From NCBI RefSeq assembly GCF_026151205.1, contig NC_087078.1, forward strand, positions 11,949,118-12,013,117: 64,000 nt of DNA. The letters run 5' to 3'. The notes beneath the pieces were generated by a model, which searched no databases, was not told the DNA's origin, and saw nothing but the letters and a program-made list of their open reading frames with translations. The first letter of the stretch is position 1; each line of letters starts with the position of its first letter. Positions 37,001 through 52,000 of this stretch are shown here, piece after piece. The position numbers and the translations under genes are program-made. The DNA comes from Bolinopsis microptera. Lineage: Eukaryota > Ctenophora > Tentaculata > Lobata > Bolinopsidae.

Positions 37001-40000
37001 CACTGAGTGCTGCGCGCTATAATTCCCGACAGCTTGCTGGAGGGAATTTGCGGGCACGAAGTTGCGGAGGTATTATATTTTATAATACGTTCCGGTTCCG
37101 ATTGCAGAAGGGGTGTAATCCGATACGTGCGCATCATACAATATAGTGTCTAATATATAGAACGCCAGTGTTATTTGTTTTGAAACTTGCCGCCAGCCAG
37201 TCTGAGTCTGGGCTGATAATACCCTCGCTTCTCTTGCGGGAAAAATGAGCAAATTATCAGCCCTCGGTGTCCCCGAGTTTTAGTGGATATAATTCCCGGA
37301 AGGTATTATAATATAATATATGTTTTCATGGAGTAAAATTTTCTATAACATGACGTGTTCTTTCCCTTTAAAAAAATGTAATTCATTCTTTCCAACGTTT
37401 TTGCAACATCGAAAAAATGTTTTATCCTAACCCTAGTCATAGACATATCTTATCTCATTGCATATACCAGTATATATAAAGCAGTAGTCACTAGTACCCA
37501 GTAAAAAATCCCCTAGTCAATAGTCATCATACAAAAATCTTGGATTACATGCCTCGACATTATATGATATTTTACAACAAAATTTAAACACGGTTGAAAA
37601 AATTAGAATTAATATGAGCTCATCATTAAAGCAGTAACTAGAGTCTAGACATTTGCCATAGAAAACACCTTAGAACATTACTGAATATTTATTGGCCTCA
37701 TCGAACAATATCCAATGCAAACTTATACCTAAGATCAAAGATGTAACTCAGTAAAGCTATCAGATCGTGTCCCTAAAGCAAGGTGGAAGCTCCTAGCTCA
37801 TATCTTGCGTAGTGCTGATGACTCCCCCGCAGCATTAGCGTTAAAGTTTGCTGTCACAACAAACTGTAAAGGGCGCGTCGGTGCGCATCGTAAGAATTTG
37901 TTCAAGATTATTGGGAATGATTTGACCCGTAGAGGTTTAAAACTTAACTCTTTGAATGATCTTAATAAGCTTAAGATATTAGCCGATGATAGAGTTGCTT
38001 GGAGAAACAAATTTTTACTCTAGCTGTCTTGGTCTGTACTGGTCACCATTTTAGGATGACTTGATTTAATATTTTAATGGTGTAAACAGTTTCTTAATAA
38101 TAATACTGTTAGAATAATTCTTCTAGGGATTTAGAGGGGTGAGCACAAGTAGACAATAGGTGAGTTACGACTAGAAAATTAGAACAGGGGAGTTTCAAGA
38201 AGCCTTTGTTGTGGTAAAATCCCAGGTGATCGGTAGCCTTTGTTTGTACCAAGCTACCGGTGGTTAAGAGCTTTGTTTAGGATTAAGAAGACTAGCAGAT
38301 GGTAATTGGCATATTAAATTGTTACAAAGGTTGACGAGTGATAAACAGAGCAACATCTGGGTTGTTAGAGCTTTGTTGGGATTAGATCACGTGGGTTTCA
38401 AGTGGGTGGCTTATTGTCGGGCAGTCTGTCGGGTGGCCCGACTGGGAAAAAACCACGAACAGGACATTATATAAAGTTCGTAGAGTTCATAGAGGTTAGA
38501 TTGAGTTTGCCCGATTCGATAGAGGGTCATTGATGCCGGACTATAAGGGACCAGGACCAGTTATGGTTAGGTCCTGGAGAGCACGGATGGGGCATGTCGT
38601 TATAGGGAGGTAAACGAGGGTTGACCGTAATATGTTGTATTAGGATAAGAGCATTAGATCTGTGGGCGTTTTTGGGCGATATAAGTCTGGTTAAATAGGA
38701 GTTAAAGTAGGAGTTTGTCGAATTAGTCATTGTATTATTATTTAAGTTAATATCTTGTAACCCTCGTTAATTACTCTTTTTCGTTGTTCGTACCCTAAAT
38801 TGCTACAAATAATCTACGAATCTGAAGCAAGGGGTGACTGCTTACACATGATTCATTCAATCTGAATGATATTTAGAGAGATAAGAGGGAATCCAATTAA
38901 AAATCGCCTTCCCTTCAGGACACGTAGCACTAGAACTTAATACATTTTATCAACTTATTTTTGAGTTTTGTTTGTGAGACCAAGTTGATCGTCGTATTGT
39001 AAGCCGTGATTATTTGATAGATTTTAGGAAGTATTGTGTAATATATAATTATGCTAGTGATTTATAACTATGAAGTGGAAGAGGAACATCGAGTTCTGGT
39101 CTGCGTGAATATAGACAAGTATTGACGGCCGACTTTATAGTATCTCTGGGTATAGTATTGAGTTTGTGTGCAGTGATTGTATTTCATATATCGTATATTT
39201 CTATCGTCTTATAATACGCGTACTAATTGTTAGGCCTTCAACGTCGGTGTACCCACTGCATACAAAACTACCACAAAGGTTTCACTATTGAGCCATGATA
39301 GTCCCCTGCACCATTTTACTAGCCCTACACTTAGTGTCAAGGAGCGGAGCCACACCGGACACACCACCAGTTGTAGCTCTCAAAGACGAGGCAGCACAGA
39401 TCCGGGATGAGGGGTATGAGGCAATAAACAGGGCCGAATCTATCAGAGAAAGAGCATACCGAGTTCAGGACAAGACGGTTGAGATGAAGAAGGAGGCAGT
39501 GGAGATCAGGGAGGAGACTGGGAGCGCAATATCAGCTTTGGAATCTCGCCTAGTGGAAACGTTGGTTGATACTCTTGCCCTATTGAGAAGCGAAGCAAAT
39601 GACACCAAAATTTATAGACAAGAGATAAAGAGTATTCTCAATAATGTGAAAGATAGGATAGAGAAGTTGGAATGGAAGATGACAACATTAAAGAAAAAGA
39701 TTTCAGAGCAAAAGGATGAGCTGACAAACAGTATTTCAAATCAAACAACCGTATTGGAGGGGCAGACAGGTGCATTGGAAAAACAGATGACTGCAATTGA
39801 GGAACAGAAGGCTGTATCAACTGCGGTATCACAAAAAGTTTCAGAGACTTTAGCTACGGCGCTTACTCTTAAGGACCGACAACAAGCCTGGCTCTCTGAG
39901 GTTAGACTTATCTCGTTATATAAAATGAGCGGGCAAACAAGTACTTATCCTTATGGACATGAAGCTGAACTGATATCGGACGGTCAATTTGAATTTAGTC

Positions 40001-43000
40001 ACAGAAGCTGGGGTGGCATGGCAACTTACAGTCAAACAGCTAACAGTAACCCAGATAAAAAGTTATGGCTTGAATTGGGAGGCTTGTTCAGAATAAGCAA
40101 AATTAAGGTTTGGAACATTAGACACAGCAGCGTGGGCGAAATTATAGGTACGAAAATATTTGCCGATGAGAAACTAGTTGGAACCATCACAGAAGCCCTA
40201 AGTAGCTACGACTTCACCGTGGCAGATAACGACCCAACCTACGCAAGGAAGGTTACCCTACACCAGCCGTTAGCGCAGTGGCTTCACATCCTGGAACTAC
40301 AAGTCTGGGGTAGTGGCCCTTTCTCTGCGGAGGACAAGTTCGCTTAACTTCTCAGCTTAGATCATTGTAGGAACTGTTTGTGAGCGGTATCTTTTAAGAC
40401 AATTGTAGATTTGAAATAGGTAGTAGCAGAAACATTTGACTCAAATTAAAATGCTAGAACTTCTTAAAAAATGATTTATTGGATTTTTGGGAAAAATGGA
40501 ATTTTGTCATTTTTATGCATAAAACGTGTTTGATTGCTATTGATTCTGGAATTTGTATACATACATAGAATATAATATATGTTTTAGAGTAACATTTTCT
40601 ATAACATGGCGTGTTCTTTCTCTTTTAAAAAATGTAATTCATTCTTTCCAACATTTTTGCAACATCGAAAAAATGTTTTATCCTAACCCTAGTCTTAGAC
40701 ATATCTTATCTCATTGCATATACCAGTATATATAAAGCAGTAGTCACTAGTACCCAGTAAAAAATCCCCTAGTCAATAGTCATCATACAAAAATCTTGGA
40801 TTACATGCCTCGACATTTTATGATGTTTTAAAACAAAAGTTAAACACGGTCGGAAAAAAATTAGAATTAATATGAGCTCATCATTAAAGCAGTAATCGAT
40901 GAATTATACTAAACATAAATTTCTAAAAAAAAAGCTGAAAATGAAAAAAAAACCCACATACCTTCACAATAGACTCGGCCTTGTCTTGAGATATCTTAGG
41001 AATCCGGGCCAACTGTTTCAACCAGACCTCACCGACACTGAATACCCTGTTCTTAACACTGTGCTGGGAGAAGGAGCTGAAGGTCAGGAGCTGTGTGTCT
41101 GATGTACACTTTGGATCCGTTATACCGCTCAATTCCTCATCTGAACATATTTTCTTGTGAGAATTTTCGATGCGTATTTGCATGATTAGTTGGGAATATC
41201 GACGCAAAACTGGCTGAAGCTGAAGGTAGGTTTCGACGCGATTTTTCATACAAAGGCGGAAATGGGCGATAGGAAAGTCTCTGCCTTGTTAGCGATATGA
41301 GTAATGACTAATGAGGGGGTAAAGGTGCTTGCGTTAGGGGGACATTCTCAATGATCCCATTGAATTTTTCAGCATTTGCATTTAGCAATGTGGACTGTTG
41401 CTTCAAGGATCTAAGATAAGCTTCATTACCCTCCTTTAGGGTTCGCTACCCACCTTCCATACTATGGTTCCACTGATATATCTTATTTTATTCATTACAT
41501 TACTATGCCAACTATCAATTTAGCTCATCTCGACGTCAATTTATTTTTGTAACAAAAATTTAACTGAAATATGGAGTAGATAATAGAGAGTAATTATGAC
41601 GATAGCAGTATAATTTTAAATTTATGCAATATTACTATTTTATAATAACGTGCGTGGCCTGGATGCGTGTCATTGAGAGAAATAGTGATCACCTGTTTAA
41701 ATTCCAACAATTAGACACGCCTTCAGAGTCTTAACCTCGAGATAAAGCTGTCTAATTCAATTTTTAGACAGTTCCTATTATAAAATTATGTCAATTGTGT
41801 TCAGAAAACGCTATGCAGCATGATATGATTTAAAAACCTAAAATTATTTCACATTGTCATCATTTATCAGTAATTGTAACATAATTATAATAATTAGCAG
41901 AGAAAGCCTTTGAGCCCTTAACCAAACAAACGAATAATTTTGCTTCAATTTCGCCAAATTTCGGTCATGTTCCGTCGATTAAAATAGAACAACCAATCTT
42001 GCAACAGCTGTTCAGCATCAGAGTTACTAGGGTCAATTTAGTGATCAGTGATCAGCGAAGCTGGTTTATTTGAGAATTATTACAATCTAATCGCTGAGTT
42101 TGCTTACTTGACTGCGTGTTCTTATGTCAGCGAATAATAATATTTATTTTTCTTTTTTGCTGGTATTTCAATGCCCCATACAAGACGAAATCATTAAAAC
42201 GAAATTCAGACAAATTACAGCTGATTGAGGTAACGATGATAGTGACACATCTTTAATCATTGAACTGCGAGGAATTTTAAAACTTTTTTGATGTGGGATT
42301 ATATCATATACCCATATTATAAGCTCATGACATTGCGAGACATGAGTGTTTTAGCTGGAAAGGGTAAAATTTCCCCGAATTTGACAATTAGTTTAATTAG
42401 TTAGTTTATTAGTTTAATGTTGCTGGCTGTGGGCTTTATGCCCCATTAAATTTGAGCTTATTACCCATTTGACGGACTTTGATCCGGGGGAATGTTTTGC
42501 AGAACAGATCTATATATTATTATTATGGCTGCCAGCACTTAATTCATGGCCAGGCTTTATCTTTAAATTGCTTAAACTTAGCGGTTCGATGTCAAAATTC
42601 AAATCTAAATACTTAAGTGATATGAATAATTTTCTGTGATAAAAAGATAAAAGCTAAAATGTAAAGTTTTGAACTTGAAATAAAAAAGCCGCCATTTACC
42701 TTGGTACTTGTTGCTGAGATATCTTGTTAGTATAGTTAGGTAAGCTGCGGTCTCTTTGATATCCTGAGTCTTTTTTATGGTAAAACCGTCGATAACCTGG
42801 GGTAAACCAATAATAATCTAGATGTTCCGAACCTGATTTCGGCACGGATCAGGACGTCATAATTGATTTGACGTTGTAGGAATAGGTAGGTAATTACGGT
42901 AATCACGGTAAACATTTATAAATTTCATACAAAAGTGTGGCAAGACAAGGGACAAACGACACAGTGCGATATAATAATGTGTACACCTCGAGTTGTAGTT

Positions 43001-46000
43001 CCTGCAGTATGAGGGATATGTGGACTTGGAGGATAATGGTATAAGTTCTATCATCATCTATGACGCTCGTTGTTGACACCCGATTGGCGATTATTTGCTA
43101 TGACAAGATTGATTTTGTGTCACTTTTGGTCTTGAACTTGATTTTATACCACATGTTTTGATAAAAATTAATGTCAAACCCTTGACAATTTAAACAGCCC
43201 TACGGCCAAGGGTCAACCGAGGGCAGGATTTGCGACCGAGGCCGAGGAAATTTTGCTTTGATAAAACCGAGGCCGAGGCAAACCGAGGAATTGTCCTCCT
43301 GACCGAGGCCGATGAAAAAACGCTATTCCTCGGTAAAACTGAGGCCGAGGACTCGGTCGACCCTTGGCCCTACCTGAGTATTAACCACAGCTTGATTGAG
43401 AGACTGCTCGGGCAGACTCAAGTAACTGGCTTTAGTCTCCACCAGATAAACTCTCCGGGCTAGACCACAGGATTTTAGTCTCAGCTTCTGTTCAGCAAAC
43501 CTAAAGTATGTCAGATGGTTAAAGTGGGTAATTGCTCTTCTGGGTTATTACAACATTGTGTCAGTCTAGAAGTAAAGTTAATCTAAGCCTCTAAAATGTA
43601 AATTTAAATTTCCTTAATTCTTGAGGAGATCAGCATGTCGGGTATAATTTGCCTATAATCTCGGCTACGGGCTATCTTGTTTCCAGTGACAATTTGTTGG
43701 CTTTGTTCAGTTTAAGGCTTCAGATCTTGTCAAACATCATCCCAGATGCTGCATGAAATATGTGAAGGAAGGTTCGGCAGAACTAAAAGAATTCAGCAGA
43801 ATTTTAGAACAAAAGATGAATTATATAATTTCACTAATAATTTCACTAATAATTTCACTAATTTCACTAACCTGCCCCCAGTTATGCTCTGAGCTAAATC
43901 GTCCATTCTCTTCCTCTCTACCACTACATCTAGTACTAGTTCCTCGCCTGTACTGTCCACTGCTATCCACAGGAAATCACCTATCTGGTTAACAGAATTT
44001 GTTACAAAACTGAGGTGTGAAACTTTGAAACCGTTCTAAGAAAGCTAACAATCATTTTGTAATAAATGTTTGGATTTATTTCTACGTTTTGAATGAACGG
44101 TTATCTCCAGTATTTTAAGAGGATTGAAAATATTTCAAAGGGATTATTTAAAAAAAAGCGATAAGCAAGCATTCGATCGATTTTATGCCTAAAATAGTTA
44201 ATTGCCTTTTGTTCAAAGACTTATCAGCCGCCAAGTAGCCACGGCGGTTGGTACCCGTGTGAAATTGTTAGTAAAATTACATAACATGGTACTTTGAGAT
44301 GAAGGAATTAATTAGCAGTAATTAGCATCGGTATCTGGTCATTGGTCAATAGCCGTTGGATAAAGATTTTGAATGAATAGCTGAGTTTGTTAAACTGGTG
44401 CTCGGGTCAATTTCGTGATAATTATTAGCGGGCATTGAGCCGATCAAAGGCAGGCAGGTTTTATACCAAAATCTGATGTTCGTTATTTCCAACGTGAAGA
44501 ACTTTGCCCAGATATTTAATCTGTTAATATTTTGAATAAATTAAATTCGAAATACTCCTATGTAGCAATTAATTGAGCGGCATGTACGCGATATATTGAA
44601 AATCATCACCGAATTTGTTGATTGCCACTTGCGAATAAGTTTAATTTTCCGACAATTTGTTGAAATAAACTCGCTCAATGAAGCACGGCACTTACTCAAC
44701 TTCATAATTTGGCCAACAGTCGCGACAAAATATAAGGTTTTAATGACGGAAGAGTTAACGAAGTCTCAATTATCGCCATTAGAAAGAAGGACTTGAGCAG
44801 CACTCACCACCGCACCATGCGTGTCCATCATTAAAATATATGAAATATCTCCTGCTTTGCTATTAAGTCCGATAGAGTATTTCCCTACCAGAATATGGAA
44901 TATAGATGAAGCAAGATAACAGTTCTTTGCATAGATTCCTTAAAATCATAAACTATTGAGATATATTTGTAATATATGATCTGATCAGGATAGGAGGTTC
45001 CATCTTCATTAGTCGTTCACATACAAAGCTAAAGGTGAAATTGTTTTGATATATAATTAGGTAATACAACTTGTATTTCTGTTTGTAAAAATACTTTTCT
45101 ATATAAAACTACTATAAAACTATATAAGCATCTATCGAGGAAAATATTTCGTAAAACTCAACGATCAAAAGGAATAAATATAATTTGTATAAAAACTATC
45201 CATTTAAAAAATATTGAAACTTTACGAATAAGTACTTTTCGTTATACTTATATTAGTGCGCCTAATCATCTTTTATTTTTGGATGGTAATATTACTATGG
45301 TAAATGGTAATATGACTATGGTAATAGTACTAGAGGCCAACATTACAGTACATTACTAAGTCAATTAGTTTCTTTAGCTCTATCTATCTACTCGTATTAA
45401 TAGACCATATTTTAGATATTAATAAATATTTTTAATGGTTTTGAAAAAATGTAGTGCGTAAGCCTAAAAGGCAAAATTTCAATATTTCCGCTTCGCTGAA
45501 ACATTTTGCAATCTTCGACAAGTAGTTGAATATTTTGGGAGAATTGAGAATTAATAGAATCTGGAAAATGAACGGCGATTTCTTTGGAATGAAGAGGGCT
45601 TTATTTGTTCAATGCCAAAAAAGCTCCGGCATTCTAATTAAGACTTTTAAAAACAAAATGACCAGTCAGGCACTTAATTATCTCCCTACGTCAGGCAAAT
45701 ATGTTCATAGTTTTTATTCTGATAATACTGTTAATTTGGTGTTTACAAGATGGACAGTGCTCCTGATAATAATGCGACATGCAGTGACCTCGAAAGCAGA
45801 CTGGCTGCAGTATTCTGCAGAAAACTGTTTGAATAGCCGATATTTTGACATGCTAGCACACAGTTCACTCCAAATTCCACGAATACTGACAGAGAGTAGA
45901 CAATAGTTAGTGTGTTAATTGCGGGGGAGGAGGACCTTACCAGGAGGACTATCACTTGTCAGCTCCAATCAGAAGCTGTTTGTAATAGTCACGTGTACTT

Positions 46001-49000
46001 TTTTAACCAATCCTCTTTAAGGTTTCGATTTATAGAGATACGCTAAGATGACAAGCCAGTCTTTTTTATTTAAGTTGTTCGTTGATCATGCTCCTATGCT
46101 AAGAAATAACTAAAATTCTAAATTGGGAACCGATAAACCTTTCCATAGAAGCGTTTGATATCGTACGAAAATTATGCGACTTTAAAGTTTGAATTGTTCT
46201 TTGAGTAATCTACTTGAACAGCCTGCACTAACATATCCAGAATATTTCTACCGATATAACTGATACATTACAATAAAAAGCTATAATCGGTCGTATTGTT
46301 AAACTTTAAATGATCTGACGATCAATATTCTGAGAGAAAAGAGAATTGTTCAGCCAATTGCATGCTATACTGTGGTACATTTTAGAAAGCATATATCTCG
46401 TGTGCTTTAAATATGCTATGGGAAAATGTCTTATCTGTGCCCTCATTAAATTGTCTGCCGTTTGTAATGTGCGTGTTTTTATGTAGGAGCTTTAGAGTTT
46501 GGATTGCTTTTATTTTTATTGGCCTTTTTTGGGGTGTATGAAGTTCTTAGGGCTTTTTATTTCTAATTAAGTGAACTTTTAGATATGACTATTGAGTATT
46601 GTCTAACTAATTCCTCAATTAATTGTTAATGTTTATCGTTCAATATTCATATCGTGAGCTTCGAGAAGAGATCAATAACTGAATTTTACAAGTTACAAGA
46701 CAGTTTTACATTTTATTTTGTTTACTTCTTGTCAGATTAAATGCCGTCAGTTAGCGATAGAACGGGTTACAGTCTTTTCTTACAAGAATATTTAGACCTA
46801 ATTACGATTCATTTCCCCCATCTCGCCACCAATTTATTCATTTCTATCACAATTTATTACCATCTGCTCTTCTATGCACATCTATCGGACTATTCTAACG
46901 TTGAATGCAATTACAACAGGGATATTTATTAGGCTCAATCAGTTGTAGTTGGCGCGGGATACTGTTTCAAAGTTTGACTTTATAAATTATAACGGCACCT
47001 TCATATGAACCCATCACACTGACCAGCTGCCAGCAATAAACCTAGTTTCTTCCCCTCCCCATATTAACGAGCTGCAGGTTTATCAAGGTCACGAGGTCAC
47101 GAGCTTGTAAATCGGAAGGAGAAGAACTCACTTTTATTAATATTGGAACATCTTTTCAGTGTTGAAATCTTAAGGAAAACTAAGACTGTATGGGGTTAAT
47201 TAGCTAACCATGTGCTAAGGAGAAACTAACAAGCTGAGCCACGGTAACCACGTGATCGAGTTTATCACGTGACCACGTCTTATAAAGAGGTCATGAAGGC
47301 CTCATTACACCGTTGTAATAAGTGGGCTATGTCCCCACCAATATCATTATCTGGTCCTGTAACGTCTCAATCCATGTAATATTTCTTGGATGCTACTAAA
47401 GGTCTATGGAGTATTGGCTGATCTAGTTATCTTTCGTCAAGGAGTGAAGTACTAACACAGTCCCGCTGATTGGGAGGAGATATTCCAACTTTATTCATAT
47501 CTCATACCGACTATAAGAAACCCTTGGCCATATTTACCACCATAAACTGCATACCTTTATCTAAACTTCTGACTATGGCAACTTTTTGTGCCTGACAAGC
47601 CTGCAGCTCCAATAAAGAAGATTTGTTTGCCTTCTCCAGCCTCAATGGTTATTGCCATTTTTTATTTTTTTGGTAACTTAGATATTTATCAGTTGTCAAG
47701 CCATGCGCAAACAGGCTCGGACAGAGCCAATGATACTGTCTGATGGAGTTTGTGGAAGTAGGTTGTTTTTTTCCCCCAAGTTTCTTGATTGATTTTTGTT
47801 TTAGTTTCATACCGGATGATATATGTTTTAATTTAATTTGCCACAATGTCTGCCCAATACTTTCAATATATCTTTCTGTACCTTACCTGATTCGCTTCAC
47901 GACAAATTATATCACAACACATTTAATAATTCCAATTTCCAACCGATATATTTTAATAGAAATTATAACCCTTACCTGTAGCTTCCTGACATTGTAAGAA
48001 ACTCCATTTTTGTCCAATTCCTGAAGGAGAATTTTCTGTCGTTTGGTATTTACTTCAGCGTTGTCAACACACAGACTGATCCTGCGGGAGAATTACCTAT
48101 TTAAATTTAACAGTGACTACTAATTTTTGATATTTCAATAACAAATATTTATAATAATATTCGTAATAACTTTACGGTGAAATTTTTACTGGTCCGGCAT
48201 GTCTCTAAGCGTTTTTTCGGCATTTCAAGGGTCAGGGATTCGTCGGTAAGGTTTGTAGACGCAAAAAATTAGGGTGAATGTCAGATTGAGAAAAATTCTC
48301 ATTCTCATACCCAAACCTAAGCTGAATCTTACATTCTTTGCGCCGACATACCAAGTCGGGGAGTCCGGATCCCTGTGATTTGGTCTGATAAGGCAGTGTG
48401 GGGGGGGGGGGGGGGGGGGGGGGGCAGTGTTTTACAGTGATTAATTTAGCAATCTTAAACCATGGCCAAATGGATATATAATACTTTTCTTACTCCATAG
48501 TAAGGAGTCCATACGACGGTCGTATTTAATTCGTCCATCATTTGTTCAGAAATTGTATTGACAAGAGATATAGTATGATATTGGCCATGATATCGTATTC
48601 AAACGATTCGTGATTAATAACCAAAATCGACATTGGTTATTTATAGATGAAAAAGAAGTCATTAATTATCTTAACCACCAGTTTCGTCGACACAATGAAA
48701 TTAAAAGACAGCCAGATGACAAACAAAGGGGACCAGGAGCACCTTATAACACTGAGACAAATCGGTTCAAGGTTTTATTTATTATTAATTAGTTTTTATT
48801 AGTCAGGGCAGGACTTTATGAGTAGAATAAAAAATCTTGTATAAATGTCCTGTGGGATCCATTTTTGCCGTCGCAAAAAATTACCGATCATTAGACTGAA
48901 CATCAACAACATTATTGCTTGTTTCATTAATCAGTTGTACGACTTTTTTAGAAGCAATTGGAGACATAAGTCTGTAAAAATTGGTTCATATGTAAAGTTG

Positions 49001-52000
49001 CACAAACTTGAAAGTCTTTGGTTTGAATTTAAATAGGATCGTAGCAGTCTTTGCGGGATGGGCATCAGTCAAAAGAGGACATCGCCCATTTGATTTCGTT
49101 ACACTACAACTTGGTGCGCTTTCGTTTAAATCAGGTGGAACCGTGTTTCTATTTGGCGGTTTCGAAACTGTTGACGTCGGGATCATGTCAAAAACTCCGG
49201 AAGACGTTGGAATTTCCCGTTTTGATCCAGGTGGTTTGTTTGGCTGATAAGTAGGAGACCTAGAGGATTGCTTGAGCCAGGGTGCGTTGGAAGGAGGTTG
49301 TAGTCCTGTACTGATGACCTGGCTAAGTCTATCGTTGTCAAACCAACTGTGGTCGAATTCATCTTCCGAGTCTGAGATGTCAGGCAGAGCCGCCTTTTTC
49401 GGTAAACCTGAAATGTTTTCAAAATTTGTAATGTGCTTTTCTTTTTTCCTTTCAAAAACTCTGCAATTAAACCAGGAATTTTGTAAGTTCAGGAAAAACG
49501 TTCAGCCACACAAGTTGTTCACACCATATTCCCGTTTAATCGCTAAAACTTTAGTTTAAGTTCTAAAGCGACTCATTGAAAATTCTAATTATAGGATCAG
49601 GTGGGAACGTCAATCTAAACAATAATTATAATATTTAACATATTAACATATTTAGTAGGTCGAAAGGAAACATGCAACTGCACGTATCTAATGAGGGTAC
49701 CTACAGCGCTATTCTATATTATTCATATTATAATTAATGTAAGTACAATGAATGTAATTCTTTAACCGTCCATTTTGTTGTGTTCGTTCATGCGTTCAAT
49801 TGCACCCAAATAGACATTTATGTAAAGCTTATTACATATTGTCCTTATCATATTATGAATGAATCTATGCACAAAGCTATTCAACACAAAATGATTTTAC
49901 CTTGTTTTTCGACACTCGACGACTTAAGTTTCGTCTTGTCCTTCGGTGCGCTCTTTCTCGACTCCTGATCAGTTGGGTTGGACGAGCGATTTTCGTTTGT
50001 CCTAACTTCTTCAACTAATGTTTCCCTGGGCTTAGTTTTCAGAGCTTTCAACCGAGGCAGACCCGGCGCCTTGAGGGGGCAGTACGATACTTCCACATGT
50101 ATAACTTTATACCTGGTGTCAGGTATGTTGGTATGTTTGGTATGGTTGGTATGTTGATCATCCTCCTCCACATATAATTTATCACAATGTCCCAGTGTGC
50201 TGCTGTACGTTTTAACCCTCAGCCACAATCCTGAACGGGGATACGTTAATGGTTTGGGGGGTCGCAAAACTAAAAAATCTGTGACGTAACCCAAGGTGCA
50301 ATTCATGCTAAAATCTGGCGGAGCGGGAGGTTTGTCAAAGGAAACCTCGTTAAATGATTAATGATCAGTTGTGAGCCCACTAATTGGTTATTGTGATATT
50401 GACCATCGTCATTGGGCCCTGAACGGGTCAACAACAGCGCAACCAAGGGAAACTGTGACCTTGTTTTGAGCGTGGCGAACAGGGGGTTTAAACTAATAAT
50501 TTGCAACTAATAACCGTGTGATGGTCTCCTATTTTAATAAGGTCTCCGCTTAGTATTCGACAATTGTTAACGCTGCTTTGTTCCTTTTCTCGTACTTGTC
50601 AAGAGGGTGTCTCAGCTTATTCTTTCTTTCATGCAAGAACATGTTAATTTATTAGGATGCAGTGAAACTATCGGACTACGATGAATGGGGACTTGCCAGC
50701 CCATGGCAACATTAAAATATATTGACTCTGTTACATCGTTTCATGTCAATATAAAACTCCGCTACAAATTGAACTGGGATATAATATATATGTAACTATA
50801 AATTCATATGAAATTTTAATACTGGATCAAGTGGTAAGACAAGTAAAGAGCCTAGATTTTGGTAACGGGGATATCTATGACAAATTTGTAAAAAAATCTT
50901 TATTCGTAATGCATACTTTTTGATATCTACGAATATAAATATAGGAGTATGTATATAAGGCACTAGGTAAAGATAATAATCGTTATATTTCAGAAAGTGA
51001 TATACTTTCTCATTAATTTCAATCCTGATGTTTCAACGATTGTAAGATATACCATATTCAATCGTCCGTTCGATTTATCACTGATATTAATTTGTCGGCT
51101 ATGAACATTAATCATATTTAAACTGCTTAAATCATACAGACGATATTAAACATTTTTAATTGAGAACCATAATTAGAGATCTTAGTGGAATAATAATTAC
51201 ACTACAAAAGGTGTAAAGTTCCTCTAACTCAGGAAAACGCCTTTTTAAAAGATAGAGACGATTATCTTAACCCGTGTTGTCATGTACAGATGTAAGGGAT
51301 ACAGTAAAACCCAATTTATAAGGGCGCAGTAAATCACAGCAGTTTCAGTGAACCGGTTATATAGCTCACACCCATACAATATTTTACATGGTTTCAATTA
51401 ATCATCTAACGGCAACACTTTCGGTATTAAACTTTGAAGCGATTTACCGAAATTATAACAATTCAGTTTGCCTTGACAATTATGTGTGAAAAGTGAAAGA
51501 CATTGCACCAGACCATCGTGTCTGAAGGAAGTATTGGCGGATAAATATTATTGCAACCGAGCACTGCTGTAATTTCAGGTTCCTCCAGGTTCCATGAGAG
51601 CCCACAGAGTTTTAACCCAATTTTTCTGGATATTTTTGTGTCAACACGAATAAGGGGGATACTCAACACTTATTTTTCGATACTCAGAATCATTTTTAAG
51701 GACTCAACACCTCGCTTTGGGGCAGTACTTAAGTTAAAGTTCTGTTAGATATCACAGCAAGACCGTTTTCGACTCATCAACACTTGATGCGCTTTTTATT
51801 GATACTCCATTCATCCTACTCCCATCCAATTATTCATAAATGGCGGTACGGAAGGGTTAAAAACCCAACAATTATCGAGCACTCAATTAGTTTATCGGTC
51901 TCTTTATGCCAATGTTCTTTTCTTTTATGACACCTCTTTTATTGTTATTTGCAAAAAAAGCATTACAAAAGAGACTTAGTGTCGCTTTACCGAACAATGT

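Larger units (their letters stand above)
35440..40990 (+). repeat. Tandem duplication of about 3.65 kb carrying the discoidin-like gene
   Basis: 35450-36960 matches 39100-40950 from GAATATAGACAAGTATTGAC in the 5' flank to CCCACATACCTTCA in the 3' flank. A third copy of just the 3' flank lies at 37318-37640. The 3' end of the duplicated unit is the splice donor of MUS81 exon 12 (minus). Confidence 0.85.

Noticed and set aside
45526-45906. 126-residue frame in MUS81 intron 8
   Set aside because: No motif and no splice context. Kept only as a note under the intron.
48986-49455. Several overlapping frames on both strands
   Set aside because: Explained by MUS81 exon 7. Only the minus-strand frame that joins in phase is kept.
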